DNA of 64,000 bases, from contig NZ_CP150239.1 in the NCBI RefSeq assembly GCF_037975215.1, forward strand, positions 1,836,001 through 1,900,000, given 5' to 3'. Position numbers and translations under genes: made by a program. The notes under the pieces are model-generated. The model saw only the letters and a list, made by a program, of their open reading frames with translations. It was not told the origin of the DNA and ran no database searches. The DNA comes from Solibacillus sp. FSL R5-0449. GTDB taxonomy: Bacteria > Bacillota > Bacilli > Bacillales_A > Planococcaceae. Shown here in pieces: positions 34,167-41,977 of the stretch; positions within the stretch are counted from its first letter, which is position 1; every line of letters begins with the position of its first letter.

Positions 34167-35654
34167 TTAATAATTTGGCATTAGATTTCGGTTAATCGTA
34201 ACATTTACAATGGAACCGATGTGGCTAACATTTACAGTGACACCTAACCAAACATTGTTTACACATTCATTTTCGCTAAAACATTCTCGTTCAGTGACGG
34301 TCTTTTCGAAATCAACAGAAATATAACCGTTTTCACCAGTCGCTTTAGCACGGAACACATTCGTCCCGGGATCTCTTGTTACAATGGCTAATTGCTCTGC
34401 ATCTTTAGTTTGAATTATATGTTTTCCGATATCAAATTTTTCATCAAGTTTAAATACCGTTTCCCGTTGTTCTTTTAACGTCCGAATATCATAGTAAATG
34501 CTGGATTTGTTTGGTTTCGCCTCAATTCCATAGCGCTCGACTTTTCCCCCGGTAAATCGCACTGTCGCAATATATTGACCCGGATTATCAATGACAATAC
34601 AGCCCCCATTCGTACCGCATTGTTCAAACGCTACGTTATCTGAAAGGTTCTCACCTTCCATTGTTTCAAGCGAAATGTTCTGAACAGTATCATTTAGCGG
34701 TTCATTCATAGAGTTTTCGTAAAACCATAATGTCGCAACGGTAGGCAATGAATCTTCGGTTTGTTCCAGCCCTAACTCCAATTTCCCATTTTCCTTTTTC
34801 ATATGGACATAATATTTTTTATATACTTCACTACCATCTTTAACTCCGGAAATAACAAGTGTACTTGTCCCCTCTTTTAAAGGAATAAGTTGAATCTGAT
34901 CACCCGAATGACCTGTCGGCAAATATTTCCCTTTTACTAATAATCCTTCATAGAAATGTGAATCGATTGCATCCGCTTCTATTCTACTAATCTGGTCAAA
35001 TCCAAGCTCGCTTGCCTCCAGCGTAACCATGTTTGGTTTTACCTCTTCCGTTGCTTTCAACATTTTGGCTGCCTGGCCTCTTGTAATAAAAGCATTGGGA
35101 CTGAATGTATCAGGTGTCGTACCAGACGTGATTCCCAGCTTGTAAATAATAAAAATATTCAAACCATGTAAAGAGTAGTTAACGTCTTTGAATGGTATTT
35201 CATTACTATTGTAATCATAGCGAGGTAAATCAAACGCTTTGACAAGAATCGAAGCCATCTGTCCGCGTTTGATCGGATCATTCGGACCGTAACGCCCATC
35301 TCCATAGCCGTTAATAATTCCGTTTTCAGCTAAAGCGGCAATAGCCTTATAATAACCGTTTGCTGTCGATACATCTTTAAATTTCGGGTCTTTCACATTG
35401 GCTGTGTCCAATTTAACCATTTTCGCAATAATTGCCGCTGCTTGTCCCCGTGTTATAGAGTTGCCCGGTTTAAATGTACCATCCGGGTAGCCTCCCAAAA
35501 TATTGCGCTCGGCCAATTCATACACTGCTTCGGCAAAATACTTTGAAGCCGGTACATCTGAAAATTGCTTCGAGCTTGCAGCTGATGCTTCCGTTAAAGG
35601 TAAGCTACATGCAAATATAAGTGCGCCAAATGCTGCCAATATTCTTTTTTTCAT
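34167..35654 (-). CDS. Secreted protein with three SLH domains
   Basis: A 495-residue surface protein. Signal peptide 1-25 (ending ASA). Three SLH domains: about 29-75 (FSDVPASKYFAEAVYELA, GGYPDGTFKPGNSITRGQAA), 92-137 (FKDVSTANGYYKAIAALAEN, GYGDGRYGPNDPIKRGQMA) and 155-200 (the third is less regular: FKDVNYSLHGLNIFIIYKLG, FSPNAFITRGQAAKML). The C-terminal 290 residues are beta-rich with no recognised enzyme motif and a pair of cysteines (QCGTNGGC) that could form a disulfide, rare in this group. SLH domains bind pyruvylated wall polymer. Monocistronic. Confidence 0.88.
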   Translation of the reverse strand: MKKRILAAFGALIFACSLPLTEASAASSKQFSDVPASKYFAEAVYELAERNILGGYPDGTFKPGNSITRGQAAAIIAKMVKLDTANVKDPKFKDVSTANGYYKAIAALAENGIINGYGDGRYGPNDPIKRGQMASILVKAFDLPRYDYNSNEIPFKDVNYSLHGLNIFIIYKLGITSGTTPDTFSPNAFITRGQAAKMLKATEEVKPNMVTLEASELGFDQISRIEADAIDSHFYEGLLVKGKYLPTGHSGDQIQLIPLKEGTSTLVISGVKDGSEVYKKYYVHMKKENGKLELGLEQTEDSLPTVATLWFYENSMNEPLNDTVQNISLETMEGENLSDNVAFEQCGTNGGCIVIDNPGQYIATVRFTGGKVERYGIEAKPNKSSIYYDIRTLKEQRETVFKLDEKFDIGKHIIQTKDAEQLAIVTRDPGTNVFRAKATGENGYISVDFEKTVTERECFSENECVNNVWLGVTVNVSHIGSIVNVTINRNLMPNY

Positions 35655-35915
35655 TGATTAGTTCCCTTTCTTTTTAAGTTGGATTTCTTTATACTAGAAA
35701 ACCTTTTTCGTCTTATATTATTTTACATTATTATCTTTATTTAGCCAGATTAATAATGAATAACTAAACTTTATATGTACTAACTCATTAAAATTAGAGT
35801 AAAAGTTAAAAATTAATTTACAGGAAAATAAACGAAAATTCAGACCATTTAATGATTCTTATTTAATGAATACATGGTAACTTAAACTTATTACAGATTG
35901 AGAGAAGGAAAATTT

Positions 35916-36599
35916 ATGAATATTGAACATATAACGATGTACGCTTCTAACTTTGAAGCAACAAAACAATTTTATATAGCCAAACTAGAATTCCCTCTAC
36001 ATTCAGAAGAGTCGGATCGCTTTACAATACTTGTGGGAGGTACAGCAGTTACGTTCACCAAGGCCCCATTGAACGAAAATCCATTTTATCATTTTGCTTT
36101 TGATATCCCTTCAAATCAGTTTGAAGAAGCAAAAGCATGGACCAAAGGAAAAGTTACATTATCAAAAGAACAAGGTAAAGATGAAGTTTACTTTGAAGGT
36201 ATTGACGCGAAATCCATCTATTTTGAGGATCCTGCAGGAAATATAGTCGAATTTATTTGCCGCTTTTCCGATGCAAAGCAAAATACAACACCGTTTAACG
36301 CTTCATCGCTTCAAAAAGTGTCGGAGATGAGTATTGTGGTAAAGGATAAATTAAAATCAGCATCAGCGTTTCACGAGGTTTCAATTTTTGAACGGGACCA
36401 TAAAGAAATATCGGCTGAAGGGTTAACATTTATGGGCGCAAGGGAAGATGCATCCTATCTTTTGTTTGTTAATGAAGGCCGCACATGGTTCTTCTCAAAT
36501 AAGAAGGCTGAAGTTTTCCCGTTAGAGGTTTTATTAACGGATGGAGTATTACTGAAAATAGACGGGAAACTGGAATTGGTGAGTTCGAATCGGGATTAA
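35916..36599 (+). CDS. VOC family protein, two-module (ring-cleaving dioxygenase-like)
   Basis: A 227-residue protein starting at 35916 after GAGAGAAGG. The first 120 residues form a VOC module (INIEHITMYASNFEATKQFY-like start; SIYFEDPAGNIVEFICR end, giving a metal-ligand glutamate). The second module is degenerate (MSIVVKDKLKSASAFHEV, then YLLFVNEGRTWFFSN) and lacks the terminal glutamate. The histidine and glutamate of module one could hold a metal. Substrate unknown; the gene is alone and converges on the kinase-like gene. Confidence 0.8.
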   Translation: MNIEHITMYASNFEATKQFYIAKLEFPLHSEESDRFTILVGGTAVTFTKAPLNENPFYHFAFDIPSNQFEEAKAWTKGKVTLSKEQGKDEVYFEGIDAKSIYFEDPAGNIVEFICRFSDAKQNTTPFNASSLQKVSEMSIVVKDKLKSASAFHEVSIFERDHKEISAEGLTFMGAREDASYLLFVNEGRTWFFSNKKAEVFPLEVLLTDGVLLKIDGKLELVSSNRD

Positions 36600-36627
36600 A
36601 TCTCTTCTTAATCCAACGAGCTTGGGT

Positions 36628-37197
36628 CTACAAGCTCGTTTGGGCAATATGTATTATACTTTGTATCACTAAATCGATATCCTTTTCTTCGTTAATTACA
36701 AACAAATAGTCGGCCTCGTTTTCTGAAGGATCTACTATTTCTTCTTTTAGAGATTCCAGATTTTGTTTAATAAGCAATTCTTCAAAATTTGTAATTGGAC
36801 CTCTAAATATAGCTGTACTTCTTGCACTATGTTTGATTCTGGAATGGAGTACCTCATCTGATAGATTAAAGTGAACCAATATCCGGACAAAGGCTGTTGG
36901 TGGGTATACTTGCTGTAGTAAATATTCTCGACCATTAATGCTCCGATTCGAGTTGCAAATAATAAAATGATAATCTGTATGTGCTTTGGCATAATCGACA
37001 ATTAACTTAGAGAGCGCATGTTTAAGGATATTGGGTCCTTCATCCCTTTGCAGCTTCTTATAAATAGTATTTAGAAATTCAGCGTGGTTGTCCTGATCGA
37101 TCACAATCGAATTATTTAATTGTTTTTCTAAAGCATAAGCAAATGTAGTTTTTCCGGAATGAGTTTTGCCCACTGTCATAATTACTAATCTTTTCAT
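36628..37197 (-). CDS. P-loop kinase/ATPase-like protein
   Basis: A 189-residue protein; the ATG at 37197 follows GAAAGGAATT. Walker A is VGKTHSGKTTFAYAL (about residues 8-22). A DxD-type site follows in VIDQDNHAEF, and the region SRIKHSARSTAIFRG resembles the lid of small nucleotide or sugar kinases and zeta-toxin-like proteins. No antitoxin-like partner is next to it. A short inverted repeat (GAGCTTG/CAAGCTC, 36621-36640) overlaps the stop and may serve as terminator for both converging genes. Substrate unknown. Confidence 0.7.
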   Translation of the reverse strand: MKRLVIMTVGKTHSGKTTFAYALEKQLNNSIVIDQDNHAEFLNTIYKKLQRDEGPNILKHALSKLIVDYAKAHTDYHFIICNSNRSINGREYLLQQVYPPTAFVRILVHFNLSDEVLHSRIKHSARSTAIFRGPITNFEELLIKQNLESLKEEIVDPSENEADYLFVINEEKDIDLVIQSIIHIAQTSL

Positions 37198-37261
37198 AGC
37201 TAAAATTCCTTTCAATATTATCTCCCTCGATACTTGCATAAAATCCCAATAATTTTTATAG

Positions 37262-37291
37262 AAAAAAGCATTACTCCCATCAAGGTAATGC
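37262..37291 (-). terminator. Intrinsic terminator
   Basis: GCATTACC and (A)GTAATGC form the stem, with TTTTTTC on the minus strand, after the stop at 37305. Confidence 0.7.
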
Positions 37292-37304
37292 CCCTTATTT
37301 CAAA

Positions 37305-37520
37305 TCAAAAGTTATCATTATTTTTTTGACGCATCAGCTGAATTAACTGATCGATTTTTTCATTTTTTTCCTGATCCAATTTTTGTTTCATATCCATAAA
37401 CTTAATCGCTTTTACAATAAAATAAATTACAAAAATAATAATTACTAAGTTAAATAGCATCGGTAACAATCCGATTAACGCAAACAAGCCAATACCACCG
37501 CTATCATACATCATTTCCAT
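37305..37520 (-). CDS. Small membrane protein with C-terminal coiled coil
   Basis: A 71-residue protein; of several possible start codons the ATG at 37520 has GGAG 8 bases upstream. One transmembrane helix (about 13-37, LFALIGLLPMLFNLVIIIFVIYFIV) is followed by a charged helix (KFMDMKQKLDQEKNEKIDQLIQLMRQK) with heptad spacing. It resembles short DUF4083-like Bacillus proteins, but I am not sure. Monocistronic with terminator. Confidence 0.6.
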   Translation of the reverse strand: MEMMYDSGGIGLFALIGLLPMLFNLVIIIFVIYFIVKAIKFMDMKQKLDQEKNEKIDQLIQLMRQKNNDNF

Positions 37521-37578
37521 CACCATCACTCCATCCCAATATACTCTATTAATATACCATTAAATGGATTTGACTGTG

Positions 37579-38112
37579 TTAATTTTTTTGCAGTTCAATA
37601 AAAAATATGTTATTTTGTCTAGCTATTTTATAGATTTCACTTTTATCTTCATAGAGGAAATGGTTGTTTAATGGGATCCGTATTGAGTTACCGTCATTTG
37701 CCTTAAAGTTGTATTCTTCATATCTACCGGTATCATCTTGGTAGTACTCAAGCGCCACTTCTTTAATTTCAGTCCATTCTAACGATTTTCCATCAAATAA
37801 ATTATGCGATACAATTTTTTCTTTGCCTATATATGTATAGCTCAAAACCGATAAATAAAAAACAAAAATACCGCCTGCCACAAACACAGCTAACAGGCTA
37901 TAAGTGAATTTATTTTGCTTAATAAGCGGGATAATAAATCCGGCAAATAATAATAAACTTGCAGCTAGAACTAGATCGAAATTCAAACGATGCGGAAAAA
38001 GGACAATAACTGATGGATCATATAGAAATGTTTGAACATAGAAAACAGGAAAGATGAGCCTGATAAAAGGCAAGCTGATAAGTACTAATCCCGCAAGTGC
38101 CAATAAAATCAA
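37579..38112 (-). CDS. Hypothetical membrane protein with possible non-standard start
   Basis: A protein of 177 residues from a TTG at 38112, which I do not recognise. It has three or four hydrophobic helices in the first 95 residues and a soluble C-terminal domain (KEKIVSHNLFDGKSLEWTEIKEV) that could be a small PH-like fold. The TTG has no ribosome site. Eight codons upstream, an in-frame ATT at 38136 lies 6 bases after GGGGGT and would add ISIKYSPR, a normal-looking membrane-protein start. No ATG/GTG/TTG exists between. Either the gene uses ATT or the 5' end has changed by mutation. Confidence 0.55.
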   Translation of the reverse strand: MILLALAGLVLISLPFIRLIFPVFYVQTFLYDPSVIVLFPHRLNFDLVLAASLLLFAGFIIPLIKQNKFTYSLLAVFVAGGIFVFYLSVLSYTYIGKEKIVSHNLFDGKSLEWTEIKEVALEYYQDDTGRYEEYNFKANDGNSIRIPLNNHFLYEDKSEIYKIARQNNIFFIELQKN

Positions 38113-38234
38113 ACGAGGTGAGTATTTAATTGAAATGGTAATACCCCCTTACTAAAAATCATATAAGGTTATATTACCAAAACATTTCTTCGATACTCTT
38201 TTATATGCCTAAAAGAATAATTGATCGATTACGA

Positions 38235-38591
38235 TTAATTAATCGAACCGTTTGGATCATAATTGCGTAAATCCTCTTTCGTTATTCCTTTGAATTTATT
38301 ATCAATTATTTGATATTCGAACTGCAGAACTCTATCATGTGCAAAGTAAACATATTCAATATAAGGTTCATTTGTAAAGGTTACAACTACATAAAACTTA
38401 GGCAACTTAAATCCATAAACACCTTCCACCGATGCTATTTCACTTTCATTATATTCCATTTCATTCACAAGATAGTCCGTAACTCTATTTGCATAAATGT
38501 GTTCATTCGCTTTAATATAAATAAACCGAGCGAGAATGATACCTAGCACAAAAATAAGAAATAATAAAACTACTTTAAATTTTTTTGGCAT
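38235..38591 (-). CDS. DUF3139 family exported/membrane-anchored protein
   Basis: A 118-residue protein; the ATG at 38591 follows GGAGGT. An N-terminal transmembrane helix (about 5-27) is followed by a soluble domain with VTDYLVNEMEYNESEIASVEGVYGFKLPKFYVVVTF, then FTNEPYIEYVYF, in the DUF3139 order. DUF3139 proteins are common and often multicopy in Bacillus. The function is unknown. The small DUF6366-like gene lies 35 bases upstream, probably in the same operon. Confidence 0.72.
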   Translation of the reverse strand: MPKKFKVVLLFLIFVLGIILARFIYIKANEHIYANRVTDYLVNEMEYNESEIASVEGVYGFKLPKFYVVVTFTNEPYIEYVYFAHDRVLQFEYQIIDNKFKGITKEDLRNYDPNGSIN

Positions 38592-38626
38592 ATTTATACC
38601 TCCACGACATATATACGAATGCTTCT

Positions 38627-38818
38627 TTAATTGAAAAATGCTAAATAAATTACAATGGCGATAATGATTATAAAAATAAGGATTCCTGTCCCTTTCCACC
38701 CTAAATCCCCGATTAAATCTTGAAGGCCCCCACCGTGCATTGCTGCCGGGTTTCTCTTTAATTCTTGCTGTCTTAATCGTTCTCTTCTTGCTTCTGGAGT
38801 TTCTTGTTCTTTATTCAT
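38627..38818 (-). CDS. DUF6366-like small membrane protein
   Basis: A 63-residue protein with AGGAGGAATT before the ATG at 38818. A basic helix (ETPEARRERLRQQELKRNP) and a glycine-rich stretch (GGGLQDLIGDLGWKGTG) precede one C-terminal transmembrane helix (ILIFIIIIAIVIYLAFF). This build agrees with DUF6366-like Bacillus proteins. Tightly placed between the pseudokinase gene (30 bases) and the DUF3139 gene, so a three-gene operon is likely. Confidence 0.62.
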   Translation of the reverse strand: MNKEQETPEARRERLRQQELKRNPAAMHGGGLQDLIGDLGWKGTGILIFIIIIAIVIYLAFFN

Positions 38819-38848
38819 TTTTAATTCCTCCTGCAACACCAAATAAAA

Positions 38849-39448
38849 TTAGTAATCTTTCCCGCAAGTAGTACATCGATGATCTGCATCATTTTCGCCA
38901 TACATCCGAAGTTCCTTTTCTACGTTACAAACACGGCACTTTTCAAATCGTATTTGAGGCAATGTCCCCGCTTCTGCTAATGGTACCCATTGTTCTTCAT
39001 ACAAATTTTTAGTCATCCCATAGTCGATTAAAACCAGATTTCCCTCTTCATCTAATCCGTAATTTCCGCTATCTTTAAAATCAAAGCCGTCGAGTTCTTG
39101 ATCAATAATCTGGATTGCGGTTTTTAAATCTTTCGTTATTCTGGGGTCTTTCTCCAAATCGATATCGTATGAGCAATGATTGTTTAATGGGAGTTGCTCA
39201 AAAAAAGGCTGAACGACATAGCTCTCACTCAAAAAAAGTATGGGTGCAAGATGTTTTTCCAGACCCTGCATTTCCAAGAATTTGTACATTTCAAATTCAT
39301 TTTTACTTTGGTCATACCCGATCGGATGTAAAAAAGTCTTTATGACAATGTCTTCAAAACGATAAACTTTTCTCGTTGAGCCGATTCCGATCATTTCAGC
39401 TTGTTTAAGCAATTCTTCTATATTCTCTACTACTTTGAAAATATTCAT
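38849..39448 (-). CDS. Protein-kinase-like (pseudokinase) protein with zinc ribbon
   Basis: A 199-residue protein. Residues about 18-150 look like a small kinase fold: GIGSTRKVYRFEDIVIKTF carries a glycine loop and an ATP-site lysine; GNYGLDEEGNLVLIDYGMTK carries a catalytic-loop-like stretch and a DYG in place of DFG. The usual HRD motif is missing, so activity is doubtful. The C-terminal 30 residues hold two CxxC pairs (CRVCNVEKEL and CTTCGKDY), a zinc ribbon. The combination suggests a nucleic acid or partner-binding regulator. It is the first gene in a probable operon with two small membrane proteins. Confidence 0.6.
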   Translation of the reverse strand: MNIFKVVENIEELLKQAEMIGIGSTRKVYRFEDIVIKTFLHPIGYDQSKNEFEMYKFLEMQGLEKHLAPILFLSESYVVQPFFEQLPLNNHCSYDIDLEKDPRITKDLKTAIQIIDQELDGFDFKDSGNYGLDEEGNLVLIDYGMTKNLYEEQWVPLAEAGTLPQIRFEKCRVCNVEKELRMYGENDADHRCTTCGKDY

Positions 39449-39488
39449 TTCTCCATCTCCGTATCATCTATGTATTCAGTTCCCGCTA

Positions 39489-39525
39489 AAAATTAAGCGC
39501 TAATTCTTTTAAAAGAATAGCGCTT
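39489..39525 (-). terminator. Intrinsic terminator after the DUF4440-like gene
   Basis: AAGCGCTA-TTCTTTT pairs with AAAAGAA-TAGCGCTT (one offset base), then TAATTTTTAG on the minus strand. Confidence 0.8.
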
Positions 39526-39530
39526 GAAAA

Positions 39531-39890
39531 CTATTGTGGAATTTTTGTTCCTTGATGGAATTGCATCTTCCAGTGTCCTTCGACTAATTTCCAAATTGAA
39601 CTCCTTAGTGAATGCTGATTATTAAGCTCATTATAAATTCGATACGTGGCAAGTACGATCTCTTCAGATAATGAATGTATTTCAAAATCACTCATTGTCA
39701 TTTGTACGATTCCAAGCGTCGCTTCGTTAATCTCCTGATCTTTGTACAACACTTTCCCTGAGCTTCCAAATTCAAAAAAATCGTCAGAAAGTAAGCTTGT
39801 TAGCTCCTCTTTCGATGTCCGAATTTCAGGTAACAACAACTTGTTTTCAAGATGAAATATATTTCTTTCTAATGCTGATTTATTCGCCAC
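39531..39890 (-). CDS. DUF4440/SnoaL-like (NTF2 fold) protein
   Basis: A 119-residue protein. The GTG at 39890 has AGGTGG 7 bases upstream. The pattern ENKLLLPEIRTSKEELTSLLSDDFFEFGSSG at the start, then IVLATYRIYN and SSIWKLVEGHWKMQFHQGT at the end, is that of DUF4440 small NTF2-fold proteins (final W-x-M-x-F-H-Q-G-T). They bind or modify small molecules; the actual role is unknown. Confidence 0.8.
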   Translation of the reverse strand: MANKSALERNIFHLENKLLLPEIRTSKEELTSLLSDDFFEFGSSGKVLYKDQEINEATLGIVQMTMSDFEIHSLSEEIVLATYRIYNELNNQHSLRSSIWKLVEGHWKMQFHQGTKIPQ

Positions 39891-40043
39891 TTTCCTACCA
39901 CCTTTCAATCCAAAGTATTGTATATAGTACGATCCTAATCTACCAATGAAATACTAGGTGATTGGCAGCCATAGGAGTAGGTGCTAAATCCCAAATAATA
40001 GAAACACTTATAGATATAGTAAACTAATTATACATGTTTTTAT

Positions 40044-41306
40044 TTAATCTTCATCAATTTCTTCTGCAATGTTATTGATTCTTTCCAACATTGGCGGATG
40101 AGTATAGCGGAACCATTTCACAAGTACCGGCGGATTCACTTCACTAAGACCGGCTTTCGTCAGCTGTTGAAACGATGAAATCGCTGCTTCAGGATTTTCC
40201 ACAAGCTCTATCGCAAATTCATCAGCACGGTTTTCCTGATAACGTGAAATCGCATTGGACAATGGGCTAGAGAAGAATAGTAAAAAGGATGAGATTATTA
40301 AAAACAGCGGCAATGAATTCAAATTGCCCATTTCTTTAATTTTCAGGATCGATCCGTAACGGTGAATTATCCTAGGCATGATTTTTGCGATCAGCCAAAG
40401 TCCAATGAGCGTCATAATTAAATAGACCGCGATATTAATATAAATATCCTTCAGCAAATAATGCCCCATCTCATGTGCCATGATAAACAGAATTTCATCA
40501 TGTGTTAACCGGTTTAACGTCGTATCCCACAGCACAATCCGTGAATTATCGCCGATTCCAGTCACATAGGCATTTAAAGCATTTGTTTTCTCCGACATAT
40601 TCACTTCAAACACATGGTCAGATGGGATATCTGCCTCTTCTGCCAAAGATAGAATTTTCGTCTCTAACTCCTTGTCTGTTAACGGAGAAAAATCATTGTA
40701 GATCGGATCGATGACGACAGGTTGAATAAACATCAGGAAGATTGAAAACGGTACTGTTAAAGCCCATGCATAGAGCCACCATTTTTTAGGACTTTTTCTA
40801 ATTAGCCAGTAAAGAACTGCTATGATGATGACCGACATCCCAAAATCCAGCCAAAAATCGATGATATTTTCCCTCATCCATGAAGAAAAAATTTGTGTAC
40901 TGATTCCATAGCTTTTACTAAGCGTATAACGGTAATAATCCAGTGGAAATTGGAGGATGAATAACAACAAAGAAAGGAAAAACAGATACATTGCTGTTCT
41001 GAAAATGGACCATTTAAATTGTTTAGCACTCCATTTCTCAAACAGACGTGATATACCCGTAATTAAAATAACGAAGTAAAGCAGCCATTCCAATGGCGTC
41101 GTAATAAAGAACAGGAAATTCCTTGTCTTTGATAATTCTTCACTTAGCAGCAGTTCTTGCGTTGTAAGAAAAGTGCTTGGGTCAGCTGCTGTTCCTTGAA
41201 GAGCGGCTGGAATTCCACTATTTTGTCCAAGGAAAAAATACAGATACATTGCCACTACATACAGACCAAATCCAATGACAGCCATTAAACCCCATTTTTT
41301 TGTCAT
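40044..41306 (-). CDS. M48 family membrane metalloprotease (YhfN/Ste24-like)
   Basis: A 420-residue membrane protein with about seven helices. The zinc site is IMAHEMGHYLLKDI (HExxH, about residue 276) with the third ligand in YQENRADEFAIELVEN (about 355). The helix set and the C-terminal TKAGLSEVNPPVLVKWFRYTHPPMLERI are like CAAX prenyl protease 1/Ste24 homologues such as YhfN. It likely removes damaged or tagged membrane proteins. AGGTGTAAAAGGA precedes the ATG. Monocistronic. Confidence 0.88.
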   Translation of the reverse strand: MTKKWGLMAVIGFGLYVVAMYLYFFLGQNSGIPAALQGTAADPSTFLTTQELLLSEELSKTRNFLFFITTPLEWLLYFVILITGISRLFEKWSAKQFKWSIFRTAMYLFFLSLLLFILQFPLDYYRYTLSKSYGISTQIFSSWMRENIIDFWLDFGMSVIIIAVLYWLIRKSPKKWWLYAWALTVPFSIFLMFIQPVVIDPIYNDFSPLTDKELETKILSLAEEADIPSDHVFEVNMSEKTNALNAYVTGIGDNSRIVLWDTTLNRLTHDEILFIMAHEMGHYLLKDIYINIAVYLIMTLIGLWLIAKIMPRIIHRYGSILKIKEMGNLNSLPLFLIISSFLLFFSSPLSNAISRYQENRADEFAIELVENPEAAISSFQQLTKAGLSEVNPPVLVKWFRYTHPPMLERINNIAEEIDED

Positions 41307-41466
41307 TCCTTTTACACCTCAATTCATTCGTTACCATATCCTATTATTGAAATGCGGAAATCATATCTCCCAAGTTGATCAATCTCAATTTTTGATGGTT
41401 CTATCCATCTTGGAATCTTCATAAATTGACTCAATCTAAAATCGAAGAAACAAGGAGCGTTTAACC

Positions 41467-41688
41467 ATGTTGTTTGCTGTTCATTATTTGGAAAATAATA
41501 CGCCTGTTCTAAGTCAGTGTTTAGAACGTATTCCTGATGTAGATGAGGATTTAAAAATAAAAGGGCGTAAAGGAAAAGTTGTAAATGTCGTGCAAATCGA
41601 AGAAAGTAAATACCACGTCCATGTCGTTCTAGAAAAAGTAATTAAAAAGCAAGATTTATTAAAAGACGATAAAAAGAAAAGACGTTGA
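41467..41688 (+). CDS. Small basic hypothetical protein
   Basis: A 73-residue protein that I do not recognise, with AAGGAGCG before the ATG. It begins MLFAVHYLENNTPVLSQCL and continues with a beta-rich centre (KIKGRKGKVVNVVQIEESKYHVHVVLEKV), ending in a lysine/arginine-rich tail (KDDKKKRR). The basic nature suggests nucleic acid binding. It lies just before tRNA-Val. Confidence 0.6.
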   Translation: MLFAVHYLENNTPVLSQCLERIPDVDEDLKIKGRKGKVVNVVQIEESKYHVHVVLEKVIKKQDLLKDDKKKRR

Positions 41689-41796
41689 TCTAAGGGAAAT
41701 TTGCCGGAAATAAAAGTAAAAATATAACAGTTTCCTATATACCTCTCCCTTTGTGAATGCTATACTAACTGGTAAGAACATTTTGTTTCTTATCCC

Positions 41797-41869
41797 GGTC
41801 TTGTAGCTCAGTTGGGAGAGCACCACCTCGACAAGGTGGGGGTCGCTGGTTCGAGACCAGTCGGGACCA
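41797..41869 (+). tRNA. tRNA-Val (anticodon GAC)
   Basis: A 73-nt cloverleaf: acceptor GGTCTTG with CGGGACC (two G-T pairs), D arm GCTC/GAGC, anticodon arm CCACC/GGTGG with loop TCGACAA (GAC at 41830-41832), T arm GCTGG/CCAGT with loop TTCGAGA, and discriminator A. CCA is not encoded. A TATACT element 27 bases upstream may be the -10 box. A tRNA single gene beside accessory genes is a typical integration site. Confidence 0.96.
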
Positions 41870-41923
41870 TCAAATTAATAGGCTCGTAAAATCCTTCTTT
41901 TTTTCCTTTTCTAAAATCTTGAC

Positions 41924-41962
41924 AAAAAATCAGTAACCTTTCTAATCGGTTACTGATTTTTT
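41924..41962. terminator. Bidirectional terminator between tRNA-Val and the ABC-3C operon
   Basis: ATCAGTAACC pairs perfectly with GGTTACTGAT, with TTTTTT on both strands. Confidence 0.88.
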
Positions 41963-41977
41963 AGATAGTCTCCCCTA

